Both the position numbers and the translations under genes were made by a program. Shown piece by piece: positions 1-12,532 of a DNA stretch of 64,000 nucleotides. Position 1 is the first letter of the stretch; each line of letters opens with the position of its first letter. The stretch is from assembly GCA_023375675.1 (NCBI GenBank), contig JALQBC010000061.1, positions 98,173 to 162,172 of the forward strand, written 5' to 3'. Origin of the DNA: Cytospora piceicola. Lineage: Eukaryota; Ascomycota; Sordariomycetes; Diaporthales; Cytosporaceae. Below the pieces are notes generated by a model that was not told the origin of the DNA, ran no database searches, and saw only the letters and a list, made by a program, of their open reading frames with translations.

Positions 1-952
1 AATAGGGGTGCTGTTATAGCTGACTGTCTCAGCCTTGTCCTTAAGGCGTAGTCAAACAAACCCCAGTCATCACCAGATTCCTACGCATCAGCCTTGCCAG
101 ACGATCGAGATGTGTTATCCTCACGCAAGCTACGGTAGCATCTGCAACACTTGTCCAATCTCCCAACGCCGTATTCCAGTCCATGACAAAGCCGAATTCA
201 AAATGATGGCGCCTCTAGCGGTCCCACTCTGCGGGCTCTATGGCTTCCTAGAAATATCTTCCCGGACGCGAAGCAATTTGCCCAGGCCGCCTCAACCTTG
301 TCACGGGAGATCATCCGACGCTGCAAACTAGCCTGAACTCCCGGACGGCCCTGGAGGACCCCCTGGTTTCTTCCAGACCTCGGTGTCCCGAAGACCCAAC
401 CTCCGGAGAAACCGTAATCATGACACGTTCCGCACAGCATGATCATCCCGGGGGCGGAGATTGTAATGCCTCGCTTGAGTGTGCCTCGCGGCGAACTATC
501 AATAGCTGTCATGTTCCAGCATCACAGTGAAGACCCTAAGCACGAGTGATAGATTGTCACTATAGAACGTGACATCTGGACAGACAGAAGGACTTGTCCG
601 ATAATGCCCGACGGATGCGATAAAGCAATGAACAGCACTTGAGGAAGGGGTCGAATGTGAACCCGAACGCCACAAACTGTAGAGGGGAATCTCGAAGCAA
701 GCATTAAAGAAAACCCATGGCTGGGGTGTGTCTGGGAAAGGGGGAGGAAGACCTGGATATATGGGAAAGTACAAGCACAAAATCTGTCCTCCCGTCGGTG
801 CCAGCCCTGGTGCGCTTGCTTTCTTGGCCAGACGGACAGACAATTGGACCGCTGCCACTTCAACGGTCCTTCAACGGTCCAAGAGGTGAAAAATCCAATA
901 ACGGACGTCGCAGGACTCGGAGATTAATAACACAAGGGTGAAAGGTTTTCTC

Positions 953-1018
953 GGGCAGGGCAGGGCAGGGCAGGGCAGGGCAGGGCAGGGCAGGGCAAGG
1001 CAGGGCAAGGCAGGGCAT
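953..1018 (+). repeat. GGGCA pentamer microsatellite (G-quadruplex-like)
   Basis: About 13 tandem copies of GGGCA, the last few degenerating to AAGGC. On the plus strand this gives a long series of G-triplets separated by two bases, the arrangement expected for G-quadruplex formation. It lies in gene-free DNA. Confidence 0.9.
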
Positions 1019-1165
1019 AGAAGTTGACATATCTTCCCGGTCCGACCTCCCGAGGCAGTGTGACCCTGCATGTATCCGGATTCCCATGCGAGCTGTTCAT
1101 GGGAATGTGCATTTTTGCACGACAAGTAACAGAAAAGCTGGCACATCTCAGTGCTGGGGAGATCC

Positions 1166-1195
1166 GAGTCGGGTCGGGTCGAGTCGAGTCGAGTC
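1166..1195 (+). repeat. GGGTC/GAGTC pentamer repeat
   Basis: Six tandem pentamers that grade from GGGTC to GAGTC. It is a second pentanucleotide array within 200 bases of the GGGCA array but has a different unit. Confidence 0.8.
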
Positions 1196-1635
1196 AAGCA
1201 CCCCTGACCAGCATTAAAGGAAAGACGCAAGAGCAACGGGATAGTTGCAGAAAACCAGCCGCATCGTATCAATAATGATAATAATGAAAATAACAACGAC
1301 AGTAATAATAAGGTCCGGGTCCGCGTCCCGAGAGTAACTGTGCAGTGTACCTAACAGAAAATCAAAAGGCCGAGGCCGAAATCTGCATTCATCTTAAAGT
1401 TCACCGCCGAAAGTACCTGGTAAGTACCTAGGTATTCCTCCATCTGCAGATACCTAGGGACTTACCAAGTAAGTAAGTAGGTGTGAAAGGTGTGAACTTG
1501 TCTCGCTTTTTCTTGAAAAAGTTAAAAAGTCAATCCTGTATCCCAAGGTTTCCCGTACACCACACCAAGCCGAATTGCGGAACCCTGAGATGGGGGGGGG
1601 TCCCAAAAGGGGGCAACCCTTTGCGTGTCGGAACT

Positions 1636-1636
<1 letters not shown>

Positions 1637-1667
<31 letters not shown>
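1637..1667 (+). repeat. CT dinucleotide microsatellite
   Basis: About 15 CT units in a row in gene-free DNA, followed by a G-rich stretch. No associated gene is visible. Confidence 0.9.
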
Positions 1668-1669
<2 letters not shown>

Positions 1670-4600
1670 TTTTGGTGGGGGGTGGGGGGAGGGGGAGAGT
1701 GAAGTCGAAGAAGTCACTGGCAATCGAGAGCCGACCGGGGCTTCGGATCTCAGCAACGGCATCGTGCGGTCAAGGATCGTCGAACCTCTGGAGCGTGCTG
1801 CTAGCGCGTGAGGCAGGGATCCTGAATGCGCTGTGTGGAGATGCGCTAATCTGCGCTCGGGCCACATTGTGCGGGCAGCCTGCCCCGCAGGGGAACAGTC
1901 AGCAAGGTACCTAGGTACTAAGGTAGTCACCCCCCCAGAGAGTGTCAGACCTCCTTCCCCGTGAGGGGGTGACACTCTGTTTGGAAACGACACGGACGTG
2001 GATGGCCCAGCAAAGGTTGGTGTAAGACCATTGGTCAATTCGAGCTGCAATTTCCTCAAGTGCTGCAGACGCGTCCCCACAGGCGGAGACGCGATCTCCT
2101 CGCGTTTCCACGCGTCTGCTGGGCGTCAACCCTCGACCGCACCTCATACCCTCCCCCCCCTCCTGCCCTCCCCTCCTCTCTCCCCTCTCCTCTGCCGTGT
2201 CCCATGGAACTCTCGCTTTCTTACTCTACCTAGACTACCTTGGTACAGGCCAATCTATTCTAGATCCCCAACCCACTTGATTTTCTGGTTTGTGCGAGGC
2301 TGTGCAGTAGTCAGTAGTCACTGCACTGTCACTGCAGTAACCACACCTCCATGTCCTGACCTGGTGGCCATGCACTCCACCGTTACACTTTCGGCAGAGA
2401 CGATGTGAATGTCCAATGAGGACTGTAAGCCTGGCCACGATGCTATGCTTGTTCTTTGCTGAAACAGATGGACTTCTGCAGTCACCAGCCTCTCTGTGGT
2501 GACAGAAGGGTGACATGCAAACCACATGATTATCCCTTATTGTTCTGGTGCAGTGTGGAAGCGCTTCCAATGGTACCTCCCTCGGCACATGCTCAGTTTC
2601 GAGCTAAAGTTCGAGAGCCGAGACTCCCGAGCATGCAGGGCGTTTTCCCGTTATGGGCTATGTATTTCTCGTAACTGACTGACTGACGGGACTGACGAGA
2701 GAGACATCACCGGCCTCGCAGCAACAGCGTAGCACTCGTCAAATGTATCGATAAGAAGCCGAAGTAGGTAGCCCCAACGGCAAGGGAAGGGAGGAGGATT
2801 GCTGCTCCTGGGTCACCCACCCCCGCCATGGAGTCGAGGTTTGTTTGGCGTAGCGCGCGCTGCGGTGTAAATCCCCCAGACTTTGCCCGCACGCAGTACA
2901 TACATGGAGATGGTCGTATGCTACGGTACTGCGTAAACCCTGGTCCCAACACCGGCTTACACGGCAGCACGGCGGGATCCCCCGTCTTCACGGCAAGATC
3001 GAAAAGCCATGTCGAAGATGGATTGTGAACGAGTGTTTGGCATTGAGTAACGAAGCGAAGGCGAGATGCATCGTGATGCAATTTGATGACTATCTAGGTG
3101 GGCTGGCCGGTTCCATGCGCAGATGCTAAAGAAAAATGGCATCTCGATGATATACTACGATAGAGGACAGGAGGATCGAGATGAAATGTCATGATTGGCA
3201 TCATGCGTCCTCAGAGCAGCTGGATTCTCTGCGACCATTGCTTGTCATAGAAACACCCCCGGACAGTATGATGTAGTGACCGACGTCCCCAAGGCCGAAT
3301 GCAACCGCGAGATCGGTGATAGCATCGAGAGATGGAGGGACTGTGATCCATCCCTAGGTCCTGAAATCACAGATCCCAGAAACAAAACCATGTAGAATCG
3401 AAGGTGGTCTAGCAACAACCAGTCATCTGCAGTTACTCGGGCTATATCCGCTGGTCTCCAGACTCATGAAGCTGAGTACCGCGTAGCATGATCGTCTTCT
3501 TTCGTGATCAACCACCAAGAGGTACTTGAGGATATCGAGCTTCCAATCGGGAGGGACTTCCCAACTCCAACAACAAGAGAGATAGAACAATAGAATGCCA
3601 AGGGAGAGGGCGGCGGGAAGGGCGGACGGGACGATGAAACTTGGACGGGAGGTCTATCACCACACTTGGGAAGCAGGGCAATGCCCTTCTGGTCAGAGAA
3701 GGGATGGTATCGTCAACGACAAGCGCCCAAAGGACAGTGTCAGCGGGCCGTATGCCCAGGTGCCTATGCCAGAAGGCTCACCTGTTGTCTCGACTGCCCT
3801 GGCATGAAGGAACTCGGCCAGAGTGTGTCACGGCTCTTCCGAACCCCCTCACGTGGAAAGTGAAACGAATAGATCAAGTGAATAAGATGGTGCTACACTG
3901 GCGCGATATGACAGTCTCGAGACAGGAAGAAACCAGGGATGGCTTCGACCTGGTCTGCACAAGTGACCTTACCCATGACAGCATTTCTTTAGCATCAGAG
4001 GTGCGCACCAGAAGAAGTGAGGCACTCGGGGGTCCGACCGGAGAAGAAGAAACTCTGGGCAAGAGATGGAGGGCGCCAAACCGAAAGGTCGGTCTGTATT
4101 ACCCTAGGTAGGTACCTAGGTATCCATGAATGTTATACTTGTAGGTACCCAAGACAGTTAGTTGCCTCATGTTCCTCTCAACCCCTCACTTGTATGTGAG
4201 CGCAACCTTGGGAACCTTTGGAAGGTAACAGAGCATCATTGATGTTACTGCCCAGGTTGGTTGTCTAGGTACGCTGCAAGCAACCTTGTTCTAAGTCGGT
4301 GCCAGGTACTTGATGGTACCCTTTTTTTTTATAGGACGATTTCGGAGGCTGGAGTATCACGACCTGCAGAAGATGGCAGTTTTTTTCTGCTGGGAATAAG
4401 GGGAGGGGTGGTGACGGCAATGAATCTCTGAGTGATGATGACCTGGGAATTTCACCTGCCTGGGCAAAGTACCTCGACCTGAGGGGGTACTTCAGGTAGG
4501 TACCTAGGTACATTCAATCCAGGTGGACAGGGTGGACAGGCATCAGAGTCCGAGCTCTTCAGTGTGTCCATATTGCTGCGGTCCACTTTTGGGCGCAGGT

Positions 4601-5207
4601 ACTTTACCCAAGTGGAGCTCCTATTTGGCGTTCCCTCCAACGGGGCGCTGCGGAAGGCGCCAGGGTACCAGGATGCCTGGGCTCTTGGGGGACACGCCCG
4701 ACTGGGTCTGACCCTTCTGACCCTTCTGACCCTTATTACAGGCGACCTATTCCCCCTCTAGCCTCTGTCGCTCCCGCCCATCTATCTTGTCATCCCAAGT
4801 CTCTTTTACCTTGCTCGCCCTGCCAGCCTGCCTCGCCCGCTCTCCCGCTCTCCCGCCGCTCTTCCTCCTCCAAACACCCACACACCACCGCCTTCCCAAC
4901 TTTCAATTGTTTGCCATCGCCACCACCGATTTCCGCCGGATTTGATTGCGAACATCACTGCTGATACCTTGCGACTGCTCCCAACACACGTTTCGGCCAT
5001 CCTTCGCGACGCGCACCCCTCTTTTTGCCCGGCGCATTGTGCTACCTCGACTTGACCACCACCTGTCGCAAAGCCGTCGCGTCCTTTCGCACTCCACCTC
5101 CTCGCTGTGCGCTCCCCCAGAACCCCAGCCATACAAGAGCAACACCACATAACCCACGAGAGACCGCCCAGCCGAGACTGGCGCCATCCTCACAGATCCC
5201 CGCCAAA

Positions 5208-5393
5208 ATGCTATTACCGTCCGCCATATCCTGCGACGCGTCGCAGTCCCCGCGGCTCCAGTCCGCGCTCTTCATCTCGCCGCCCGCGAGCCCGCCCCAG
5301 CTGTCCAGCCAGACCGCCATCGGAAACCTCATCAACTCGTGCCGCAACCTGCACAGCCTGGTCGGCGCCGCGCCGCCGCCCCCGCCCGGCGCC

Positions 5394-5433
<40 letters not shown>

Positions 5434-6161
5434 CGCAGCAGCTCCCATCGCCCCCGCTCCTCAGCATGCCCAGCCCCTTCAGCAGGCCGCGCCTCCGCCG
5501 CCGCAAGGCCGGCGACGTGGCCACCGCCGCGGCGCCTGCCCCCCTCACCCGGGAGGCCGAGCCGCCGCGCCACCGCATCAGGAGGCGCGCCACCACGCCG
5601 CCGCCGCCGCCGCCGCGCGGCCCGAACAAGAGGAGGCGCGACGTGGACGATGACATGGACCGCAGCGACGAGGAGCCGTGTTCCTACCGGCAGAAGGAAA
5701 ACATCAACATATTCGGGGCGGGCGGCGACGCCAAGGAGGGGGACGGTGTTTTCATCTTTAGGGGCTGCACGGAGGCGCCGTCACAGGCGGCGCCGTCGAC
5801 GCCCAAGAGGCGGCGCATCGCGCCGCCGGTCATGCCGCGCGGCCTCACTCGGGAGGATTTCCACAAGCTCGGAACATTAGACGCGGCGGAGGAGGAGGTA
5901 TTAGAGGGGATCAAGGTCGGAGTAAACAGACAAGACGACAGGTGGAGTACAGAGGACGACCAGTTGCTGGTGGAGGTCGTGTTGGAGAAGGTCAAGAATA
6001 TGGATCTCTCCAGCGAGGTATGGGATGACTGCGTGCGCAACCTGCCGGGGAAAGACCACGATAGTGTCAGCTCGAGGTGGGAGAACCTCCTGAGGACCGA
6101 CAGTATCGGTCTACAAAATAAAGGGAGGACCGGCAGGGGCAAACTGCACGGGACGTGGTGA
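5208..6161 (+). CDS. Poly-Asn, Myb/SANT-like nuclear protein
   Basis: Intronless frame of 317 residues. I chose the ATG at 5208 (context GCCAAAATG) because the upstream in-frame codons lie in a pyrimidine-rich leader. The middle is low complexity: 13 Asn at residues 63-75, Pro/Ala/Arg-rich blocks, and several basic patches suited to nuclear import. A KEN tripeptide sits at residues 163-165. Residues about 244-302 look like a Myb/SANT-type fold, with a DDRWSTEDD start, a PGKDHDS turn and a SRWENLL end. Known of the fold: it binds DNA or histone tails. Inferred: a nuclear, possibly cell-cycle-regulated factor. I do not recognise a named ortholog. Confidence 0.75.
5394..5432 (+). repeat. AAC trinucleotide repeat inside CDS
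   Basis: Thirteen AAC codons in frame encode a poly-asparagine tract at residues 63-75 of the Myb-like protein. Length polymorphism between strains would be expected. Confidence 0.9.
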
Positions 6162-8619
6162 GCGAGAGCGCTCTTGACCTTTGATTTTGACTTCTTCTAC
6201 TGCGATGAGCATGCAGGCACTGTGTTTTCTTGATTACTTTAGGAGCCGTTTTGTTTGTTGCATGATTGTCACGGCCGGGTATGCGGGTTGGGGATAATGG
6301 AGTTTCACAGCTAGTAGAGGAGATACAGTACTCTACTCCTGAATTCAAGGTGGTCAACTTTTTTGTTACTTCACTACCTACTGAGCGTGCTGCGCTGCCT
6401 TTCGGGTCCATCCATGCCTTACTTACTCGTTGAGCCTTCCTCCACTCCACTCTTGCTCCCACTCACCCTCACCCTTCCGACTTACACGTACTACAGGGAT
6501 TGCTTACCGAAACCCGTTGCTGTCGTTGCCACAGCAAATAATAGACCAATGTCACACAGCGGTATATGCGGCAGCGCTAACATTCCCGATTCAAGGAGCC
6601 GCGCCCCTAGCCAACAACTTGACAACCTGACCGCCTGGGCCAAAAAACAAGGGGTTTCAGACCGCTCGCCCTATGGACCTTTTGCTCTCGATTGGTAAAT
6701 TATTATTGTCGACCACCCCCTGGGGCTTTGGTAGGTTTCTGGGTTGTTGTCACCACGGATTGGGAATTTGACACTGTGACAGGACAGCCGGGCAGGGACA
6801 TGCCGTCCACCTTTCCCGTCCGTCCCGTCCACTGATGCCCACATACATGCTGTATGGACTGTGTGATGCATGTATGTATGTATTTCTATCGGTATGTATG
6901 TATGTATATCTGTATGTACATACGTACGTGCGCAATCCCAGATCTCGCTTCTATCCGCGTGAGACCCCGGGGGCGCGGATGACTTGCATTGCATTGCATC
7001 TCAATCTCAATCTCAATCTCATCTTATCTCATCGGGCAAGAAAAGCAAAACATCTGAGAAGGGAAGACGGAGATGGTGGTCTCCCTTCTTCCCGCTCTTC
7101 TGTTCTCGCTGCGCGGTTTCGTCTCGCGCACAGATCCCCTGGAATCAGGATACCGGCCGCGGCCGAGGAACAGTTCCCCTTGCGAGGCTAATGCGGGCTG
7201 ATGCTCAAGCGGGGGGGTTAGGTACCGACAGTACTGGTTAGATGAGGAGTAAACAAGCCGGTTCTACCCTCTCGTGCATGTACCGTACCGTCTGGGAGCT
7301 CTCGCATGTCGGGAGTATGTTCTGGGTGTGGACGGGGTCGACGATGTTGTCCGGCTGGCTGGCTGTGTGGCTGGAGGCACGAATGGGGAACAGGGCTTCC
7401 TTCTTCACCGGAACATATCGGTATCAGTACTACCCCGAAAAAGATACTAAGCAGGACGATCAGGTCGAGGCTGTATTTTTTTAGGGCAGGCGACGAGGCA
7501 AACACCAATCCATGGATGAGCCACCCAAAGTCGTCACACTCCCCCCGTCAGTCTGACTTTGAAGTGCGACTTCCCTAATTCATCCCTTTGCTCGGCAAAC
7601 CCTGAGATGAACACCAAGAGCAGCCCTTCTCACATACACAAGCCCCGTGATACCAGGGCAAGATCCGGAAAGGAGACCAGGCCGAGCCGCGACGTCGAGG
7701 TGTCCAGCAGCATCAAACACCACCCGGGCCAATCCTGGCAGGAAAAAAACGGTTCTGGATGAGGAAGGGAGACGGACGGGACACAGGCCTTTGGCCACCA
7801 CCACCGATCGGAGGGAACAAACGCATTCTGCAAGATCCACCCACCCCCCCCCCCCAAAGAGGCAACGCGACGGGTGTTCCGCCCTGTTGCTTGGGAACCG
7901 GGAGCTGTGCGGCGTGGCGTGGGCTAATCGCCCACATGACCTGCTCCTCCCTGCGGGAAAGAGGGGGACCAAGCGCGACTTCATGCGGACCTCCTGTGGG
8001 TGTGGCCGAGATCTTCAGCCCGCGGGCCTGGTTACCTCTCTCTCACTCAAGGGCGATGACGGAAGTAGGAAATATTGTCTATCTGTTTCAGTTAGGAAAT
8101 GCCCGCTGCCCTACTAGCATCGCTGTTCGATGAGGTCGGATTTGCCCCGTGGTTGGGCCGAGCCAATGAAGACAGGCTTCAGGTAGAATCTTGAATTTGA
8201 GATACTATAATTTCCCTGATAGCACGAAGAGATTATCCTGACTTACAAGTGCACTACTCTCCCGCCACGGGCAGGCTTGCGTTATGGGTGAGAGAAGAGA
8301 AGTAGCCCAGAGCGACGCAACGACTGCCCACCATGATTAATGCCATGGATGCCCCGAGCCGAGCGTGGACATAATCTCTGGTCCGCATGGGCAAAGGGGG
8401 CATGAGGCCAATGCTGGAGTAGAGATATTGCACGGCAGCTGACCTCACGGCGAAGGTGCCATCGGCCGACCCCCCGCCGCTCACAACACCCTCACAAGGA
8501 ACACCCGGTCCCCTTGCAGCTCCATACTCCACTCGTAAGAGAACCACAAGTGACCCCCGTCAACATCATCTTGTCTCGCGCCCCCCCCCCCCATCCACCT
8601 GCCACTAGACAAGCCAGGC
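6162..8619. other. Intergenic region, no gene seen
   Basis: This 2.5 kb lies between the Myb-like gene and the 3' end of the P450. It has a GTAT-rich microsatellite near 6865-6935, a short TCAATC repeat near 6999-7020, and poly-C runs near 7845 and 8580. Short frames on both strands show no family resemblance. Confidence 0.55.
6865..6935. repeat. ATGT/GTAT tetranucleotide repeat
   Basis: An interrupted array of ATGT units that grades into TATC, ACAT and ACGT steps. It is non-coding as far as I can see. Confidence 0.75.
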
Positions 8620-10440
8620 TCACCAGCCATCCAGCACCGTGGCCTTCACCCACAGCCCCTTGGCAGGCTTGGACGTGACCCCCCCCTTGATCTCCATGTT
8701 CCTCTCGTCCATCTCCTCCCTGTCCCGCAGCTCGAACCCCATCGAGCCCACCCACGCGGCCAGCAGGCACGCGAGCTCGGCCCGCGCGAACCCCATCCCG
8801 ATGCAGCTCCGCGGCCCGTGCAGGAACGTCAGGAACGCGTAGTTGCTGCTCGCCCCGCCCGCCCCCGCCGCCGACGACCTGTTGCCGTCCTTGTCCCCGT
8901 CCTCGCCCCCGTCCCCGTCCCCTCCCCCCTCGTGCCGGGGCATCCACCGGTCCGGGTTGAACTCGGCCGCGTCGGGCCCCCACAGCCGGGGGTCCTTGTT
9001 GGTCGCGGCGGGGGCCACGATGATGCGCGTGCCGCGGGGGATGCGCCGGCCCAGGATGGTCGTGTCCACGGCCGCCTCGCGCATCGTCATGGGCACGGGC
9101 GAGAAGTACCGCAGCACCTCGGAGCACACGGCGTGCAGGTACGGCAGGCGGTCGACGTCGAGGCTCGAGATGCCGGCACCGCCGGCGCCGGCGCCGGCGC
9201 CGGGGAGCCGCCCCCGGACCTCCCTCCGGAGCCTCTCCTGCACGTCCGGGTGCCGGCAGAGCATGTAGACGGCCCAGGTCATGCTGCTGGCCGTGGTCTC
9301 GTGGCCGGCGGCGAGGAAGGTCATGAGCTGGTCGACCAGGTTGTCCTCGGCGAAGCCGCCGCTCGCGAGCGCCACCGAGAGGATGTCGGCGCCGGCGGGG
9401 GGCTCGCCGCGGGCCAGGGCCTCGGCCTTGTCGCGGACGAGGCCGCGGCAGACGCCGCGGACGACCCGGGCGGCCTCCCGGATGTCGCCGTTGCGGCGCA
9501 CGGGGAGCCGCGCCACGGCCCACATGGGGAGCACGAAGGACAGCAGCCCGAGGAGCCGCGCCTGCGCCGACGGCCGGAACAGGTGGCTGTAGGTCCGGAA
9601 CAGCTCGTTGCCCGGGTCCGCGGTGGCGCCGAAGTCGCGGCCCAGCCCGGCCACGCCGATGATGTCGAGGGTGATGCGCGACGCCCAGGCGCCGACCTCG
9701 AGGACCGCCGTCTTCCCGCCGCCGCCGTCCTCCCCCTCCTTGTCGGCGGCTGCGGCTTCTGGGCCCTCCTTGGCGGCGTCGGCGAGGATCTGCCGCGTCA
9801 TGGCCTGGACGCCCTCGCGCGCCTTCTCCCAGAAGACCGGGTACAGGTCCTTGACGTGGCGAAAGGCAAAGGCCGGCATAAGGTGCTTTCGCTGGAATTT
9901 GTGCTCGTCGCCCTCGGCCAGGAGGAGGCCGACGCCTAGGATGCGGCTCATGGAGAAGCGGATCATACCGGGCTTGATAAAGTCATAGTTCTTGGTTACG
10001 AGGACCTCGGCGAGCGCCTTTGGGGAGCTGACCAAGACGCGCTCTTGGTTGAGCAAGCCCAGATATCGGATAAGGCCATCATTGGGCACGGTGTTTATCC
10101 TGTCATGTCGTTAGCAGGTATGGACTCGGTGCGGATGAGGGGGACAAGTCGATGTGGTTTACCATTCTAACATGGGCCAGCCCGTCGGCAGTCCTTGGAT
10201 CTTGGAGTATTGTCCGTTGATCCAGGAAGGGTTCTTGGGCTCTGGTAGGCCGATCAAGGGAGAGAAAAACTTGGGATAGAGGATGGCAATCCAGAAGATC
10301 CAGCAGGCAAAGCACAGTATCCAGCTACCTGCGAGATAGCGGAACAAGGTGGAAAGGGTCCATTTCAGTGCGAGGGTCGAAGTCGTAACATATGCTGTGG
10401 CGACCGCAGCGGCTGTTATCTGCTTGAATGGAACATCCAT
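8620..10440 (-). CDS. Cytochrome P450 monooxygenase
   Basis: Two exons: 10440-10163 and 10099-8620 (63-nt intron), giving 585 residues. The join rebuilds the WPMLEWINTVPND stretch in frame. Seen: hydrophobic N-terminal helices within residues about 10-65 (ER anchor) followed by a GLPEPKNPSW proline-rich hinge; the I-helix AGHETT oxygen-binding motif; EVLR as the K-helix ExxR; and the heme loop FLHGPRSCIG with Cys525 as the thiolate ligand. All catalytic landmarks are intact. Known: a microsomal oxygenase that needs NADPH-P450 reductase. The substrate cannot be inferred; no biosynthetic backbone gene is nearby. A Gly/Asp/Glu-rich insertion precedes the heme loop. Confidence 0.93.
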
Positions 10441-11502
10441 GATGCGTTTGATGTTGTTTCAGTGCAGTGCTGGTGTCACGTCGAGCTCGCCGGTCCCTCC
10501 TTGACTATACTATTTGCCAGGTAGGCAATGATAGATATGTCTTCAGGGTGTTCAATCGCCCCTGATTGGACCAGTATGGAATAGAGACGGGCTGCACGTT
10601 TCGGTCCAATACACGTTGGTATGTACTAAGTATGTATGTACTATTCCCGATTCAGGGGCATACCGCGATTCCGATCCCGAGAGGCGAGAGGGGGATGAAA
10701 TACGAGTCTGGGATGTCAGATGGTTCCTCCGGTCGAGGCGAGTGAGTAAAGGGGGCGTTCAATCATTATGCAGCAATGCTGGAGACAATGGAGCATCGGT
10801 AATACGTAGGCTCGCGCCGTACCGTCAGAGGCTGAAAGAGCAGGCTTTCAACCGCATGGCTCGATGCAGACAGATGTAAGTGACAGATGAGATGACAGAC
10901 ATGACGACAGGACAGGCGCTACGTCATGGTAAATAAGAAGTAAGCATGGTAAAAAACCAAGTGGTCTGTCTGGTTGGTCTGAAGGCACTGCGTGGAAAGC
11001 CAACGGTCGGTTACAGGTAGATAGATACCATACCATACCTATTACAGGTACCTGAATCAAACTTTGTGACCCTCCATCAGATGTCCGGGACGGGCATCGG
11101 AGACTAAACAGGCGTGGGCGTATGCGGCTGCAGCTATGAGCTCCGTAGAAAGCTCATCTTGGTTGTCTTCTCGAGCGGAGATGGATGCTATATAGCTTTT
11201 TTTCTTCTTTTTTTTTCTTGGGTTGGGGCCATGACGGTTGTTGTGTCAACTGGTCTGTGTGAAGGAGAGGAGAGTTGAGAGTGGAAAATTATTATGTACC
11301 TACTTAAGTACTAAGTAAGTATGAAAGAAGCACAGTACTGTGGTAGATCTGTGGTGTGGTGGTGGGCGGGAGGCCCGCAGTGGTGGTGGTGGGGTTGTAG
11401 TGTACCATTCAGCAGCGGAGCCCCACTGTACCAGCTTCTATAAATTCTTCACCTTTGTAAATGTAACAGTAACAGTAGCAGTAACAGCGCTGGCCTCTTA
11501 AA
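10441..11502. other. Intergenic region: P450 promoter side
   Basis: Contains the P450 upstream region and the 3' flank of the DUF3632 gene. A TATGTACTAAG-type AT stretch near 10620 and a GGT-rich run near 11350-11400 are the only visible structures. Confidence 0.5.
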
Positions 11503-12532
11503 CTATAACGCCTCGGCATCCACCACCCCAGCCAGAGCCTTCTCGACCGCAGCCTTGACCTTCGCATCCGCGATGCCCCCCTCGTGGATCTCCTTGAGCC
11601 TGGCCACCCAGCCGTTCCACTTGTCCAGATTCCACTTCGGGTGATCAGCCTTGACCATGTCGGCACGAAGCTTGCCGCCACAGTGCAGCATCCATTGCGC
11701 GGCGACAGTGAGCCGGCAGCTGCCGAGCTTTCCTGGCGGCAGTTGGCCGTCCAGGCCAAGGCCCAGCGGGATGTCGATGCTCGGGTACTTGTTCCAGTCC
11801 TCATAATGGTCGTAGGACCCCTCCGCCGTGCAACGAGCCACAAAGCTGGAGAAGTTGACCCACTCGTCGCACCTCCGCTCGAACGCCGCCTTCTTGGCTT
11901 CCTCAGGCGGCGGTCCTGAGCTGACTGGTGGTGGAAGTCAGTTAAATGCCTAACCGGTTTATTAAAAAGAGCAGAGGGAGTATTACCAAAGCATGCATTC
12001 CACCTATCCTCAGTGGAGAAGGCGAAGACAGGGTCTCTCGTATAGACCAGGGTATCCTCCTAGCACCCAGGTCAGTACCGCCTACACGCAAGCCCTTTGA
12101 ATAAAGTATGCAGTGGTGATTACTTACATCCATAATCTTGAAAGCCTTTGGTGGCAGTTTTCGAAGCTCGGCAACAAGTTGCACCAAGGCATCCTGTCGA
12201 GCATCGTCGCAGTCGATGAACGTCACAACCGACAGTATCAGGCCGTAGAGACGCTCCAGAAACATTGTCATGCCTCTGTCGTCCGCGCCCTTGAGCAGCG
12301 GATCCGAGGGGAGGTAGGCGTCTCCATAGTCTGCGTCGATACGACGGGCTGCTTCTCGGGCTGCCTCGGGCCCGTGCTCCGGGAATGTCGTCAACAGGTC
12401 GAGGAGGATCGATGAGACTTGCGACGCAACTCCGCCCGCCGCGTCTTCTGATATCTCCCGTGTCAGCTCTTCTCTCCACGGCTCAGTCGCCGTTGCATCG
12501 TCAACATGGCCGGGGGCTGCTTGGTGAGCCAT
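11503..12532 (-). CDS. DUF3632 family protein
   Basis: Three exons: 12532-12128, 12059-11987 and 11924-11503, with introns of 68 and 62 nt, giving 299 residues. Each junction keeps frame: GAT|GTAAGT to TAG|GAGGAT, then TTTG|GTAATA to CAG|TCAGCT. The residues around LPPKAFKI, the following EDRWNACF and the later AFERRCDEWVNFSSFVAR segment match what I know of the fungal DUF3632 family, which is common in Pezizomycotina and of unknown biochemical function. There is no signal peptide or membrane segment, so it is probably cytosolic. The ATG is preceded by in-frame sequence without another ATG. Confidence 0.8.

Larger units (their letters stand above)
1..5207. other. Gene-free region with microsatellites
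   Basis: I recognise no protein family in any frame of this 5.2 kb. It carries several simple repeats (listed separately) and four perfect TACCTAGGTA palindromes (1425, 1908, 4113, 4501). From about 4740 to the start codon at 5208 the plus strand is strongly pyrimidine-rich, which is typical of a fungal promoter and 5' leader for the gene that follows. The 156-codon frame near 3641-4111 resembles nothing I know and I do not call it a gene. Confidence 0.6.

Noticed and set aside
3641..4111. A 156-codon frame in the gene-free left part
   Set aside because: No family resemblance, no clear start context, and it overlaps several other open frames of similar length.
5107..5880. A 257-codon frame overlapping the poly-Asn gene
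   Set aside because: Arg-rich, low-complexity translation of the same GC-rich DNA. The chosen frame ends in a plausible Myb-like domain.
8492..9939. Long open frames overlapping the P450 on the other strand and in another frame (343 and 373 codons)
   Set aside because: Low-complexity Arg/Pro/Gly/Ala translations with no motifs; they are GC-composition shadows of the P450, whose frame carries all family landmarks.
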